A DNA stretch of 31,154 nucleotides from a virus, in IMG/VR virus record IMGVR_UViG_3300046170_000020, positions 1-31,154 of that record; one strand, 5' to 3'. Position numbers and translations under genes: made by a program. The notes below the pieces were generated by a model. It searched no databases, was not told the origin of the DNA, and saw only the letters and a list, made by a program, of their open reading frames with translations. Positions 14,640 through 22,662 of the stretch are shown here, in pieces (within the stretch, counting starts at the first letter, position 1; every line of letters starts with the position of its first letter).

Positions 14640-16570
14640 TAAACTAATGCTTCCTTCCCTTGTCTATTTAACGCATCATTAATAACATTAATAATAGTGC
14701 TTCGTCTATTTGTAATCAAATCATCAACACCTTGTGCATCTACTGTATTGATAGTGAAGTTTATATTTGTTGAGCCACCTGCTTGATTGTTTGGTATTAT
14801 AGTTCCTGATGATTGGGGTACAAAAATTTCTTTTCCTGCCTCGCCAACTGTCACTGGCATACCTGCATTTACTCTACCACCTGATGACCTCGCAGGTAAT
14901 AAACCGCCAATATTAAATCCAAATAAACTTCCACCAAATAAACCAGATATTTTTTGAATGGCAATTAGTGCTTGTTGTCTTGCAATTATTCTAGCTATAT
15001 CTGCTATTACCGACCTTGCAAAATCTTTAAATGCAAACTTACCTGTCATAATACTGTCAGCTAAAGTATCTGTAAAACTATTAAAGGTATTAGTAAATAA
15101 ATTATCTAATTGAAGTGTTGTATTTCCTGCATCTTCTAAGGCTTGTTTAAATCTAGGAAATTTGTCTTCTGTAATTGTATCAACCCCTTCACCCATACTC
15201 TCTAATGCTTTTTGAAATTGCTCACCAACCATTCCACCTATGACAACCATTTTATTAGTTGTTCTTGTCATTTCTTTTAATTGTTCGTTTGAATTTTTTG
15301 CTTGAACGTCAATCTTTCCTAGTGCATTTGCAAATTGTGAACCTACTTTAGTACCATGTTCAATAGCTAAATTATTATTATTAATTTGATTTCTTAATTC
15401 CTTTAATAATTCATTTTGCTCTTTATATTGAGTATTTGTTTCAATAATTTTTGCCTTAGTTTTAATTAATTTTGGCTCTGTGAAGCTAATAAGTTCGTTT
15501 ATATCTTCTAATGATTTGACACTTTCTAATAATTCATCATTAGGTAATTTTAATAATTCTTCTAAATTTTTTTCATTTTTAACTTTATCAATAAAGTCAG
15601 TAATTTTATCAAAAAAGAAAGATACACCTGCTAATGCCACTGCACCTTTTTTACCAAATAATAAAGCACCTACTAAACCAACATTTTGAACAAATGGAGG
15701 TAATGAAGAAAAACCTTGAATTGTACTTCCTAAAGCATTTGAAATAGTTTTAACCGCAGGAGCAACCCCTTTTATAGTTTCTGATGTTCTTGTTAAAGCA
15801 CCTGCAAAATTCTCACCAATAGCAGTTGCTATATCTTTTATTTGTTGTTCATTTTGTTCTAAGAATACATTTAAATCACCAAACTCACCTTTGAGTTCAT
15901 CAAAGAAACCTGCTGCTACATCTTTTTGAAATTTAAAATACTTATCCCCTATCATGGATAGAGTTCCTTCAAGAGTTGTTGCTAAATCTTTTGTAGCACT
16001 AGCAAACTGTCCATCACCTGCAAATAATTCTTCAAACCTTGCTATTGTTTCCTCAGCAGTGACTTTTGCACCTGCTTGGAAACCTAATAAGGCTCTAACA
16101 CCTCTTTCTCTAAATAAATCTGCCGCACCAATACCACCTGAAAATGCTCTTTGAATTTGGCTTGATGTAGTTTCAAAGTCTAATCCTGTGACTGCGGCTA
16201 CATTACCAGTAATTTCTAAAACTCTATTTAAATCTTGTGCATCTTTGGCTACAACCGCTAAATTACCTGATGCTCTTGATATTTCCTCTAATGAAAAGGG
16301 AACTCTACCTGCAAAATCTGTAAGACTATTAAATGCAACTGCACCTTCTTCTATTGAACCAAATAAAAATTTAAAACGAACTTGTAAGCTTTCAACTTCC
16401 TTACCTACATCAACAAAGGATTTAACAATCGCACCTGCACCAAGACCAACTAATGCACCTTTTAAACTAAAAACGGAGTTTTTTACATTTGAAAGATTTT
16501 TTTGAACACCACTTAATGCCTGTTTGGTCTTATCTTTAGCGATAATGTCAATCAGTAATTTTTTAGTCAT
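14639..16570 (-). CDS. tail tape measure protein, 643 aa
   Basis: Long helical protein starting TKKLLIDIIAKDKTKQALSG, with hydrophobic stretches (about 295-325, VGLVGALLFGKKGAVALAGV), coiled coil after about 340, and the typical C-terminal GGRVNAGMPVTVGEAGKEIF. It sets tail length: by the usual 0.15 nm per residue this implies a tail of about 95 nm. Its ATG overlaps the stop of the frameshifted chaperone extension (TAATG), which is the standard lambda-like order. Confidence 0.9.
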   Translation of the reverse strand: MTKKLLIDIIAKDKTKQALSGVQKNLSNVKNSVFSLKGALVGLGAGAIVKSFVDVGKEVESLQVRFKFLFGSIEEGAVAFNSLTDFAGRVPFSLEEISRASGNLAVVAKDAQDLNRVLEITGNVAAVTGLDFETTSSQIQRAFSGGIGAADLFRERGVRALLGFQAGAKVTAEETIARFEELFAGDGQFASATKDLATTLEGTLSMIGDKYFKFQKDVAAGFFDELKGEFGDLNVFLEQNEQQIKDIATAIGENFAGALTRTSETIKGVAPAVKTISNALGSTIQGFSSLPPFVQNVGLVGALLFGKKGAVALAGVSFFFDKITDFIDKVKNEKNLEELLKLPNDELLESVKSLEDINELISFTEPKLIKTKAKIIETNTQYKEQNELLKELRNQINNNNLAIEHGTKVGSQFANALGKIDVQAKNSNEQLKEMTRTTNKMVVIGGMVGEQFQKALESMGEGVDTITEDKFPRFKQALEDAGNTTLQLDNLFTNTFNSFTDTLADSIMTGKFAFKDFARSVIADIARIIARQQALIAIQKISGLFGGSLFGFNIGGLLPARSSGGRVNAGMPVTVGEAGKEIFVPQSSGTIIPNNQAGGSTNINFTINTVDAQGVDDLITNRRSTIINVINDALNRQGKEALV

Positions 16571-17096
16571 TATCTTCTTTTACCTTGCATCTTCTGTTTA
16601 TTCAATGCTTTTTGTTCTTCTTCATGTTTGAGATTATAATAAGCTACCCACATATTATATTCATCTACTGGGATTTGTAAAATTTCCCCAATAGTTTTAT
16701 GTAGCTTTTCTGCTAAGAAAAAATGAAATCTAAAATCTGAATCAGAATTTAGTTTTTTTTTAGGGTTTTAGTATCATCAGTTGAAGGATTTAATATTTCA
16801 CTAGACACTCTAGCTATAATATCTGGGTCAACAAACTTCTTCATCCTAATCTTACTTTCTAAATCAAACATTAACTCACCATCTTTTGTTTGTGCCTTTT
16901 TTACAATGACATCAATTAAGACAGTTAAGTCATTATCATTAGAGCCTTTAAAGATTTCTGCTTTTTCTAAAAGTGTAAATGGTTTAACGTAAATGGCATC
17001 TTCGCCTGTTAATCCCCATTCTTCTACTTCAATAATTTTAATCTCTTGGTGCTTAAAATGATTTATAGCACCCTCAAGATAATCTTTCTTGGGCAT
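16570..17096 (-). CDS. tail assembly chaperone with programmed -1 frameshift (G / G-T)
   Basis: The zero frame encodes a 115-residue G-like protein (MPKKDYLEGAINHFKHQEIK ... TKTLKKN) ending at TAA 16749-16751. The last codons are CTA AAA AAA AAC TAA: an A9 run (16753-16761) followed by C gives the slippery heptamer A-AAA-AAC. A -1 slip adds 60 residues (LNSDSDFRFHFFLAEKLHKT, then IPVDEYNMWVAYYNLKHEEE), giving 175 aa and ending at 16570-16572, where TAA overlaps the tape measure ATG. G and G-T proteins coat the tape measure during tail assembly in lambda-like phages. The position between tail tube and tape measure supports this strongly. Confidence 0.88.
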
Positions 17097-17101
17097 ATAG
17101 A

Positions 17102-17491
17102 TTAGACTGTTGTATGTGTGACGCCACCAGTAAATTGAACATTAAATGTTCTACTGATTACACCATCCATTGTCACTGCTACTGATGCACCTGTCACTAA
17201 AGCAGTGCCAGTATAATAAGCATCACCGCTATCTGCACCTTCAGGATAAAGATTTAATGTGACAGAAGCACCGACATCAAGGCTTTCTTGACCTGATGAA
17301 TCTGTTTCATCCCAATGGCATTCAATAGTACCAGTGGCATCTTTTCTTAGTGCAATATAGGTTTTTGCAGTATCAGTTAATGATGTATCTTCAACAGTAT
17401 CGTTAGTTTCGTCAATGTTAAAACCTATTACTTCAGCTACAGTTGCTGATGCAATTTTGACTACTCCTGCAGTTCCGACGTGTGTTGCCAT
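17102..17491 (-). CDS. major tail (tube) protein, 129 aa
   Basis: Beta-rich protein with GTAGVVKIASATVAEVIGF, DTSLTDTAKTYIAL, GTIECHWDETD and a C-terminal TMDGVISRTFNVQFTGGV; this is the compact tail-tube fold of siphophages such as GTA-like phages. It lies directly before the tail chaperone. Its codons use more G/C than the neighbours, as often seen for highly expressed virion genes. It overlaps the end of the 62-aa gene by 31 bases. Confidence 0.85.
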   Translation of the reverse strand: MATHVGTAGVVKIASATVAEVIGFNIDETNDTVEDTSLTDTAKTYIALRKDATGTIECHWDETDSSGQESLDVGASVTLNLYPEGADSGDAYYTGTALVTGASVAVTMDGVISRTFNVQFTGGVTHTTV

Positions 17492-17649
17492 TCGTTATCT
17501 CCTTCGTTATTTGTTTCTACCTTTTTTTTAGATTTGGTAGGTTTTTTTTCTGCTTCTAGTTTATAACCATTAGCAAGAAACTTGTCTATATTATTATCCC
17601 ATACTTCTATGGAATTACCATCTTTGTATAGCTTTACTCTTTTAGCCAT
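17461..17649 (-). CDS. small lysine-rich protein, 62 aa
   Basis: RVKLYKDGNSIEVWDNNIDK followed by a lysine-rich stretch (KKPTKSKKKVE). Its stop lies inside the tail tube gene. The first 35 residues look like a small beta domain found between tail terminator and tube genes in related phages. Function unknown. Confidence 0.6.
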   Translation of the reverse strand: MAKRVKLYKDGNSIEVWDNNIDKFLANGYKLEAEKKPTKSKKKVETNNEGDNEWQHTSELQE

Positions 17650-18092
17650 TATGCTGTACCTCGTACAAATTCATAAAATACTCTTACCACAATTCTTATT
17701 CCACCCAAAGGATATAATGTGCCTTCATCTGAACTAACTTCTACTATTTGGCTATTAAGAGAATTACCACCTCTAGTTCTATCTACATCAAGTGTTTCTT
17801 CTATAACCTCAATTAATTGATTGCGTTTTGTATCTAAATTAGTTTCTGTGCCTTTGACATAACCCACTAAAACATAATCTATTGTACCACTTCTTTTTCC
17901 TGCCGCAGTATCACCAAGAGTATAATCCTCTCGTACCTCGTCACCTGTAGAAATATAAATAGCAGGAAATTGGGGGTCAGCTAATTGTTCAGGTTCAAAA
18001 GGTTCTCTAGTAATTTTTTTTAATTCAATAGGCGAACTTACTGCATCTAATACAGTAATAATATTTGCCGCTATATCTTCTCTAATACTCAT
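17649..18092 (-). CDS. tail terminator / tail completion protein, 147 aa
   Basis: MSIREDIAANIITVLDAVSS and later FPAIYISTGDEVRED and GGIRIVVRVFYEFVRG fit the mixed alpha/beta fold of minor tail protein U-like terminators, which cap the tail tube where it joins the head. Its position between the virion morphogenesis protein and the tail tube is the expected one. It overlaps its upstream neighbour by 4 bases. Confidence 0.7.
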   Translation of the reverse strand: MSIREDIAANIITVLDAVSSPIELKKITREPFEPEQLADPQFPAIYISTGDEVREDYTLGDTAAGKRSGTIDYVLVGYVKGTETNLDTKRNQLIEVIEETLDVDRTRGGNSLNSQIVEVSSDEGTLYPLGGIRIVVRVFYEFVRGTA

Positions 18093-18316
18093 AATCTCAG
18101 TTCTCTTTCTAACACATTAAAGAATATCTTTTCAATATTTGTTTCTTCTTTTTTGCTTATACTAAAAAAGGGTCGGATAACTTTACTTTTACCAACACCT
18201 GCAACATCATGGAAAAATGCTTTTTTATTAGCTGATGCTTGTCTAAAAAATAATTGACCTTTACTAGGGGTGACTTTGCTTGTTAGTGAACTAAACATTT
18301 GTCCAGTATCAGTCAA
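18089..18316 (-). CDS. virion morphogenesis protein, C-terminal fragment (frameshifted)
   Basis: Frame continuing from 18357-18554; its real open part reaches back to about 18361. TDTGQMFSSLTSKVTPSKGQ, a Gly-poor middle and RPFFSISKKEETNIEKIF are typical of the Mu gpG/virion morphogenesis family, which completes the neck. The ATG at 18316 is not expected to be the true start. Joined length 154 aa. Confidence 0.75.
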   Translation of the reverse strand: MTDTGQMFSSLTSKVTPSKGQLFFRQASANKKAFFHDVAGVGKSKVIRPFFSISKKEETNIEKIFFNVLERELRL

Positions 18317-18356
18317 ATCAACAACACCAGATTCTTTAACTAATCTTCTTTTATAT

Positions 18357-18554
18357 TTAGGATGAATAAGGTTTAAATGCCCTCCCTCTAAAGTCTACGC
18401 CTTTGCTTTGGGTACGTTCTTTAATAGAAGAAATCTCAAAAGCTGTTGCATTAGCTAAGGCTCTTTTAATTGCTCTTTGTACTTGTTTAGAAACTTTTTG
18501 AACTGATTTGCTTACTTGAACAGAATTGTCCTTAATGCGAACATTCGCAACCAT
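18357..18554 (-). CDS. virion morphogenesis protein, N-terminal fragment (frameshifted)
   Basis: Basic N-terminal part (KSVQKVSKQVQRAIKRALAN) ending GRAFKPYSS before TAA at 18357-18359. Dropping one base near 18362-18365 gives FKPYSPKYKRRLVKESGVVD, the conserved segment of this family, and connects to the C-terminal fragment. It starts at ATG 18554, overlapping the connector stop by one base. Confidence 0.75.
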   Translation of the reverse strand: MVANVRIKDNSVQVSKSVQKVSKQVQRAIKRALANATAFEISSIKERTQSKGVDFRGRAFKPYSS

Positions 18555-19042
18555 TAACGAACTAATCTTAATGTATGTATGGGTTCTTTTTCACTAGCGG
18601 TGACTGTATCATCACCATCTTCATTATATTCTACGCCATCACGCAATACGGCTTGGAACTCCTCTGAATATTTTGTTCTGTAATGTGCCATTTGTACTTG
18701 GAAAGCATCTTGTCCGTCACCACCTTGTGGGTCTTTCCATTTAGTCAAGATAGGATAAATATATTCTGCTAGTGCTTTATAAACTACACTTCTAGTCCAT
18801 TGTGCATTTGTTAATTTAGAACTATCTAATTCTAGTGTAGTGACTTTAGTAATATCTTTGTATCTAACTGTATGGCGGTATCTTTCCCACCATTCTTCTC
18901 TAATCTGTCTAATAACATCATTCTCAGCTTGTTGTAAGGGTGCATCAAAATCATTATTGCTATCTAGTAATCCATAGTCCTCTATATCTGGAACATAATT
19001 TTTAATATCTGTTATCGCTACTGAAAATTCTGTGGTTGCCAT
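18554..19042 (-). CDS. head-tail connector (adaptor) protein, 162 aa
   Basis: Helical protein with VAITDIKNYVPDIEDYGLLD, AENDVIRQIREEWWERYRHT and a C-terminal helix (FQVQMAHYRTKYSEEFQAVL), the pattern of gp6/gp15-like adaptors that bind below the portal. It lies after the capsid gene and before the neck and tail completion genes. The start overlaps the stop of the 53-aa gene (TAATG). Confidence 0.7.
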   Translation of the reverse strand: MATTEFSVAITDIKNYVPDIEDYGLLDSNNDFDAPLQQAENDVIRQIREEWWERYRHTVRYKDITKVTTLELDSSKLTNAQWTRSVVYKALAEYIYPILTKWKDPQGGDGQDAFQVQMAHYRTKYSEEFQAVLRDGVEYNEDGDDTVTASEKEPIHTLRLVR

Positions 19043-19203
19043 TAATCTTCTTTCTTCTTCCTAGTTCTTTTTGGTTTTTCTTCAGCAGGTTTATTATCTA
19101 CTAAATCAAATCCTCTTAATTTCCAATGGATTAAATTTTTTTCCCAATCAAATTTGGTTCTTGTAATTATTTTATCGCCTTTTTTTAATTTAACTGTTTG
19201 CAT
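19042..19203 (-). CDS. small basic protein, 53 aa
   Basis: Begins MQTVKLKKGDKIITRTKFDW and ends in a Lys/Arg tail (KPKRTRKKKED). AGGAG lies 7 bases before ATG 19203, just after the capsid-distal hairpin. It is probably a small head or neck accessory; similar lysine-tailed proteins occur elsewhere in this module. Not recognised. Confidence 0.65.
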   Translation of the reverse strand: MQTVKLKKGDKIITRTKFDWEKNLIHWKLRGFDLVDNKPAEEKPKRTRKKKED

Positions 19204-19221
19204 TATAAACTCCTAATAGCA

Positions 19222-19240
19222 GGTGGGGATAAACCCCACC
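19222..19240 (-). promoter_or_regulatory. hairpin directly after the major capsid gene
   Basis: GGTGGGG and CCCCACC form a 7-bp G/C-rich stem with a 5-base loop, 13 bases after the capsid stop and 5 bases before the AGGAG region of the next gene. No U run follows. It may protect the capsid mRNA 3' end or reduce read-through, raising capsid expression relative to downstream genes. Confidence 0.6.
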
Positions 19241-19253
19241 CACAAAGCATATA

Positions 19254-20099
19254 CTACTGGATTGATGAATCAAAGTGCATTTCTACACCATATGAATCAT
19301 GTAATTCGCCTACACCATAAACAGCAGTAGCAACAATCTCGTCTGCTCTTAGAGAAGCATCTCTTTGAGTTTCAATCTTGATGTCCTGCATCATAGCTAA
19401 GGCTAATGCATCCTTATGGAATACTGCACCTTTGTAATCACCTGCATTACCTGTATTAGCCATATTTGAAGTTTCAAATACTGTAATACCTGCAATCTGA
19501 CCTACATAACCTGAGCGTAGTGCTTCGTTCTGTAAATCACCTGCATTTGGATTTGCAAATGTGTTTGTTAAGTTTGCTTTTAAGTCATAAGCAATCTTTG
19601 GGTGTAATACTGCATAACACTCATTTGTTGGCAGTCCTGCCGCTCTTAGAGTTGATGCCGCATTGAAGATAGAAGAAGCCGCAATCGCTCCAGTTCCGTC
19701 ACCTAAAGTGACTGAGAAACCATCAAATAATGCGATTAAGTCTTCGTCCATTTTCTTTGCAATACCTTCACCAAATAATCTACCGATATCAGCCGCTACG
19801 TTTCTTGGTGCGGAGTTTCTCGCTAAATCAGTTAGTGTTGTCATTACGCCAACCTCAGATGCAGTGATTGTCACTGAACTTGGGTTTACTGCTGTGTTTG
19901 ATAAATCAGTTGCTTCTGCTACACCTGCCGCCGCAATAGCTGAATAAATCGGTACTTCTACGGATTTACCACCACCTGCGATTGTGTAGTTCTTAACTAA
20001 GTTCTTCATTATAGATTGCTCTTGAATTACGAACTCAGCTTCAGCAACGATTTCTGTATATAGTTCACTTAAAGTTGAACTTGTGCTTTCGTTTGCCAT
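19254..20099 (-). CDS. major capsid protein, 281 aa
   Basis: ANESTSSTLSELYTEIVAEA, SIMKNLVKNYTIAGGGKSVE, EVGVMTTLTDLARN and the C-terminal DAYGV-like LHDSYGVEMHFDSS fit an HK97-fold coat protein of a small family known from marine phages. It follows the scaffold gene and precedes the connector. G/C-richer codon use than its neighbours agrees with high expression. No N-terminal protease-cleavable delta domain is apparent; the separate scaffold supports this. Confidence 0.85.
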   Translation of the reverse strand: MANESTSSTLSELYTEIVAEAEFVIQEQSIMKNLVKNYTIAGGGKSVEVPIYSAIAAAGVAEATDLSNTAVNPSSVTITASEVGVMTTLTDLARNSAPRNVAADIGRLFGEGIAKKMDEDLIALFDGFSVTLGDGTGAIAASSIFNAASTLRAAGLPTNECYAVLHPKIAYDLKANLTNTFANPNAGDLQNEALRSGYVGQIAGITVFETSNMANTGNAGDYKGAVFHKDALALAMMQDIKIETQRDASLRADEIVATAVYGVGELHDSYGVEMHFDSSIQ

Positions 20100-20116
20100 T
20101 GTTATTTACCTTTCGT

Positions 20117-20827
20117 TTATTTTTTTAAGTTAATATGAGTGACACTGTCTCTAGATTTACGATACTCTGCGTATGCTTTTCTATCAGCAGGATTACTCAT
20201 GTCTAAGTCCGAAATATTTAAAGTCTTATTCGTATTTGACTGACCCACATTAGCTACACTTCCGCTCCCAGAAGGAGTTGCGCTTTGAAAGTGTGCGTTA
20301 TGCGTTAAAAACTCTTGTACAGCCTCATCAACTGTCAATAAGTCACCATCCTTGTTATATCTTGGAGTTCCAGAATTATCAACAACTTCTACTTTGCCAT
20401 CTTTATTAAGATGAACGCTATTCTTTAGTAGAGATTTGATTTGTTCTGGATTGATGGCTTTATGCTTTGAAGCGGCATTGATTAATTGCTTATCAACTCT
20501 TTCATCTCTAAGTTCTGCTTCTAACTTATTTAGCTTATCATTATATTCTTGAGTTTTCTTTTTGATAACTTCATCAAACTTACCTCGCTCAAGTTGTTTT
20601 TCTTCTTCAGCTTTTCTTCTTTCATCAATAGCTGATTTTACATCATCTAATGAACCTACTCCTAGTTCATTAAGGATTTTCTGTTCTTGACGATAAAGTC
20701 TGTCTTTGACTACTTTGTCAATATCAACTTGTTTTGGTTGAGGTTGTTCTACTGGTTGTTCTTGTTTTACTTCTACATTTTCTGTTGTTGTTGCTTCCAC
20801 CTGTTCCGTTTTATTCTCGTCAGACAT
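20117..20827 (-). CDS. capsid scaffolding protein, 236 aa
   Basis: Acidic and Gln/Glu/Pro-rich N-terminus (residues 1-35), a central coiled coil (about 60-115, EERKAEEEKQ-like charged helix) and a basic C-terminus, directly before the capsid gene. This is the usual layout of siphophage scaffolds of the DUF4355 kind. It should be absent from mature virions. AAGGAGT lies upstream of the ATG. Confidence 0.8.
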   Translation of the reverse strand: MSDENKTEQVEATTTENVEVKQEQPVEQPQPKQVDIDKVVKDRLYRQEQKILNELGVGSLDDVKSAIDERRKAEEEKQLERGKFDEVIKKKTQEYNDKLNKLEAELRDERVDKQLINAASKHKAINPEQIKSLLKNSVHLNKDGKVEVVDNSGTPRYNKDGDLLTVDEAVQEFLTHNAHFQSATPSGSGSVANVGQSNTNKTLNISDLDMSNPADRKAYAEYRKSRDSVTHINLKK

Positions 20828-20877
20828 AATTATAACTCCTTTATTAGTTATTTATTTAAGAGATATATAAAAAAATA

Positions 20878-21807
20878 CTATTCTTCAATCAAATTTTCCC
20901 ATTCAGGGTCGTATGGGATAAAGGAATGACGACATCTATAGCCACCTCTATTGATAAATGGGTCTGTTCCTGACTTTCCTGCCCATCTAGTAGAACCCCA
21001 AGTATCTATCGCTTCTTGCTCAGTAAAGACTTTATTAAGGTTGGCTCTACAAAAGGGTCTAGTGGTAATAATATTTGTGCCTGTGTATTTGTAAGATGTA
21101 ATCCCTGCTTCATTAGCTTTGTACTTAGTAAACTGTCCGTCAAACTGCATTAAACTATCATGTGCCATTTGACTTGCGTATCTACGCATATTGTTTCCAT
21201 AAACATCAGAACCATATTTAGATTGTAGTGTTTCTTTAGCAGTAGTGACTTGTGCTTTGATACTTGGGTTGTTGGAGTATCTATTCTTATCTATAAAATC
21301 TACTAGGTTGTTTATTTCTGTTTCATCACTTCTCTGGTAAACGCCATTTATCTTTGCTCTAATATTTTTAACCATTTGATTAAAGTCTTTGCCTACAATA
21401 GCTGACTGATAAACCTCATTGGCTAATGTGTCTAGGTAGGTGTTTGCAATATCCTCAAACCCACTAAAAGATAAAAACTTTAGTTGGTTAATGACTTCTA
21501 GATTAGGTTTCGTTAATGACTTAAATCTTACAGGGATAGGTAGTGGTTTAATAAACTTTTGATATTCTTTTATAACTTCATCATATTCACTACGGATAAT
21601 ATTATCTACTTCCGATAAATAGTTTTCTTCAATTAATCTTTTAAGGTTGGGTCTTAGTTGAATGGCTAGTTGGGTGGTTAGCTTTTCACCACCTGCGGTT
21701 GACTTAGTTAAGTCAGCAATAATATCATCTTCAAGTTTTTTAAGTACGCCAATAACTCTTTCTTCGTGAGTATCAATTAATCTGTTGAGGATATCCTGCT
21801 TTGCCAT
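20878..21807 (-). CDS. MuF/SPP1 gp7-like minor head protein, 309 aa
   Basis: A helical N-terminal two-thirds and a C-terminal MuF-type domain: TTRPFCRANLNKVFTEQEAI and NRGGYRCRHSFIP with two conserved cysteines and a histidine. These minor head proteins bind the portal interior and affect DNA delivery. Order here is portal, basic cassette, MuF, scaffold, capsid. The ribosome site is weak; a structured element (21832-21872) lies upstream. Confidence 0.85.
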   Translation of the reverse strand: MAKQDILNRLIDTHEERVIGVLKKLEDDIIADLTKSTAGGEKLTTQLAIQLRPNLKRLIEENYLSEVDNIIRSEYDEVIKEYQKFIKPLPIPVRFKSLTKPNLEVINQLKFLSFSGFEDIANTYLDTLANEVYQSAIVGKDFNQMVKNIRAKINGVYQRSDETEINNLVDFIDKNRYSNNPSIKAQVTTAKETLQSKYGSDVYGNNMRRYASQMAHDSLMQFDGQFTKYKANEAGITSYKYTGTNIITTRPFCRANLNKVFTEQEAIDTWGSTRWAGKSGTDPFINRGGYRCRHSFIPYDPEWENLIEE

Positions 21808-21831
21808 TCATCTGTTTATATATCGGAAATC

Positions 21832-21872
21832 TAGCAGGTGCAAGAAGTGTGCCTAAGCACACTCCCCTGCTA
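21832..21872 (-). promoter_or_regulatory. nested inverted repeat with stop codon in its UUAG loop
   Basis: Inner arms AGTGTGC/GCACACT (7 bp) close a TTAG loop that contains the TAG stop of the upstream orphan frame; outer arms TAGCAGG/CCTGCTA (7 bp) enclose it, with 2 and 7 unpaired bases between. It ends 25 bases before the MuF start. No U run, so RNA processing or translational control is more likely than termination. Confidence 0.6.
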
Positions 21873-22053
21873 ATTCTACAAAGTTATTCCAACTTGGTGA
21901 TTTTACGGAATTTCCAGATTTTTTCATATTATGAAATCTAGTTGGAAATTTTAAGAAAAATGTTCCTCTACTACTAAAGTGTGTTTCTACTGTTGTAGAA
22001 ATTTCTGCTTCTGCGTTAGAAGAAGTTTTTACTTTAATAACAGTTTCTGGATA
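21853..22053 (-). CDS. orphan frame without a normal start, 66 aa
   Basis: After a TGA at 22054-22056 the frame reads YPETVIKVKTSSNAEAEIST, then TVETHFSSRGTFFLKFPTRF, and ends VELAGECA. The ETHF-x-GRGTFFL-like pattern looks like a conserved small phage protein. There is no ATG/GTG/TTG near its start; the first ATG is at 21927, deep in the protein. Either it is a truncated or frameshifted gene fused to the 99-aa gene, or it uses an unusual start. It overlaps that gene by 25 bases. Confidence 0.5.
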   Translation of the reverse strand, partial: YPETVIKVKTSSNAEAEISTTVETHFSSRGTFFLKFPTRFHNMKKSGNSVKSPSWNNFVELAGECA

Positions 22054-22328
22054 TCACCTTTTTTAAATTTTCTACCATTTTTTTCAAAGTCATTAGTCAC
22101 GATAAAACAAAATACACCCCTATTTATAACCTTGATGTATTTCTTACCTTTATTAACTTCAAAATTATTTTTAAATGCTTCAACTTGGCTATCAAGTTTA
22201 GTGTTATCATGGGCTAATTTATAATTAATATTTCTAGACCAATTCATATAATCTAATGAGGCAGAATCTATTAAATTAGTAATTCCTTGTTCTAGGTTTT
22301 CGGCTTTGTTTTCTACTTTGATTGTCAT
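22029..22328 (-). CDS. conserved-looking small phage protein, 99 aa
   Basis: Has ASLDYMNWSRNINYKLAHDN, KKYIKVINRGVFCFIV and GRKFKKGDIQ, a pattern I associate with small accessory proteins of marine phages, usually outside the head module. It has its own promoter-like sequence (22357-22383) and a strong CAGGAG site before the ATG. The C-terminus (KLLLK) may be altered, since the downstream frame looks protein-like. Function unknown. Confidence 0.7.
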   Translation of the reverse strand: MTIKVENKAENLEQGITNLIDSASLDYMNWSRNINYKLAHDNTKLDSQVEAFKNNFEVNKGKKYIKVINRGVFCFIVTNDFEKNGRKFKKGDIQKLLLK

Positions 22329-22356
22329 TTTATTTCTCCTGTTTAATTATAAATAA

Positions 22357-22383
22357 ATTATAATAATTTTATAAGAATGTCAA
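22357..22383 (-). promoter_or_regulatory. sigma70-like promoter inside the head module
   Basis: TTGACA at 22378-22383 and TATAAT at 22357-22362 match consensus exactly but with a short 15-base spacer. TTATAA boxes follow. It starts right after the stop of the 92-aa basic gene and serves the 99-aa gene and probably MuF and later head genes. Confidence 0.6.
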
Positions 22384-22662
22384 CTATATTTTAAAACCTT
22401 TTTTCCAAGATTGTACTGCCCAATAAGCAGGTGATAGGTTCTTTTGACCTTTTACTTTGGCTAATATGGGTCTAAATCTAGCCATGAAACTTCTTTGTCT
22501 AGCAGGGATATTTTTCTTTATAGATAGGTTAGGGTCGCCAAATCTAACAACTTTAACATTGCCAGTTGCTTTATTCTTTACATAAACACCAAACTTCTTT
22601 GATTTGCTTGGGGTTCTGAATGGCTTATTCAGCTTTACTTGACGACCTCTATAAGTAGCCAT
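22384..22662 (-). CDS. basic head-associated protein with FGDPN motif, 92 aa
   Basis: KKFGVYVKNKATGNVKVVRF, GDPNLSIKKNIPARQRSFMA and a C-terminal AYWAVQSWKKG. From memory this resembles the FGDPNMxIKRDDPxRRKSFRARH segment found in prohead core or head-related proteins of marine phages, but the Cys residues of that segment are absent. One acidic residue only, so strongly basic. Start overlaps the previous stop (TAATG). Likely a virion-internal or capsid-assembly protein. Confidence 0.75.
   Translation of the reverse strand: MATYRGRQVKLNKPFRTPSKSKKFGVYVKNKATGNVKVVRFGDPNLSIKKNIPARQRSFMARFRPILAKVKGQKNLSPAYWAVQSWKKGFKI

Noticed and set aside
16749-16765. The tail chaperone frame break as another sequencing indel
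   Set aside because: Here the zero frame ends properly, the slip site is a canonical A-AAA-AAC heptamer, the shift is -1 and the position is the known one for G/G-T.
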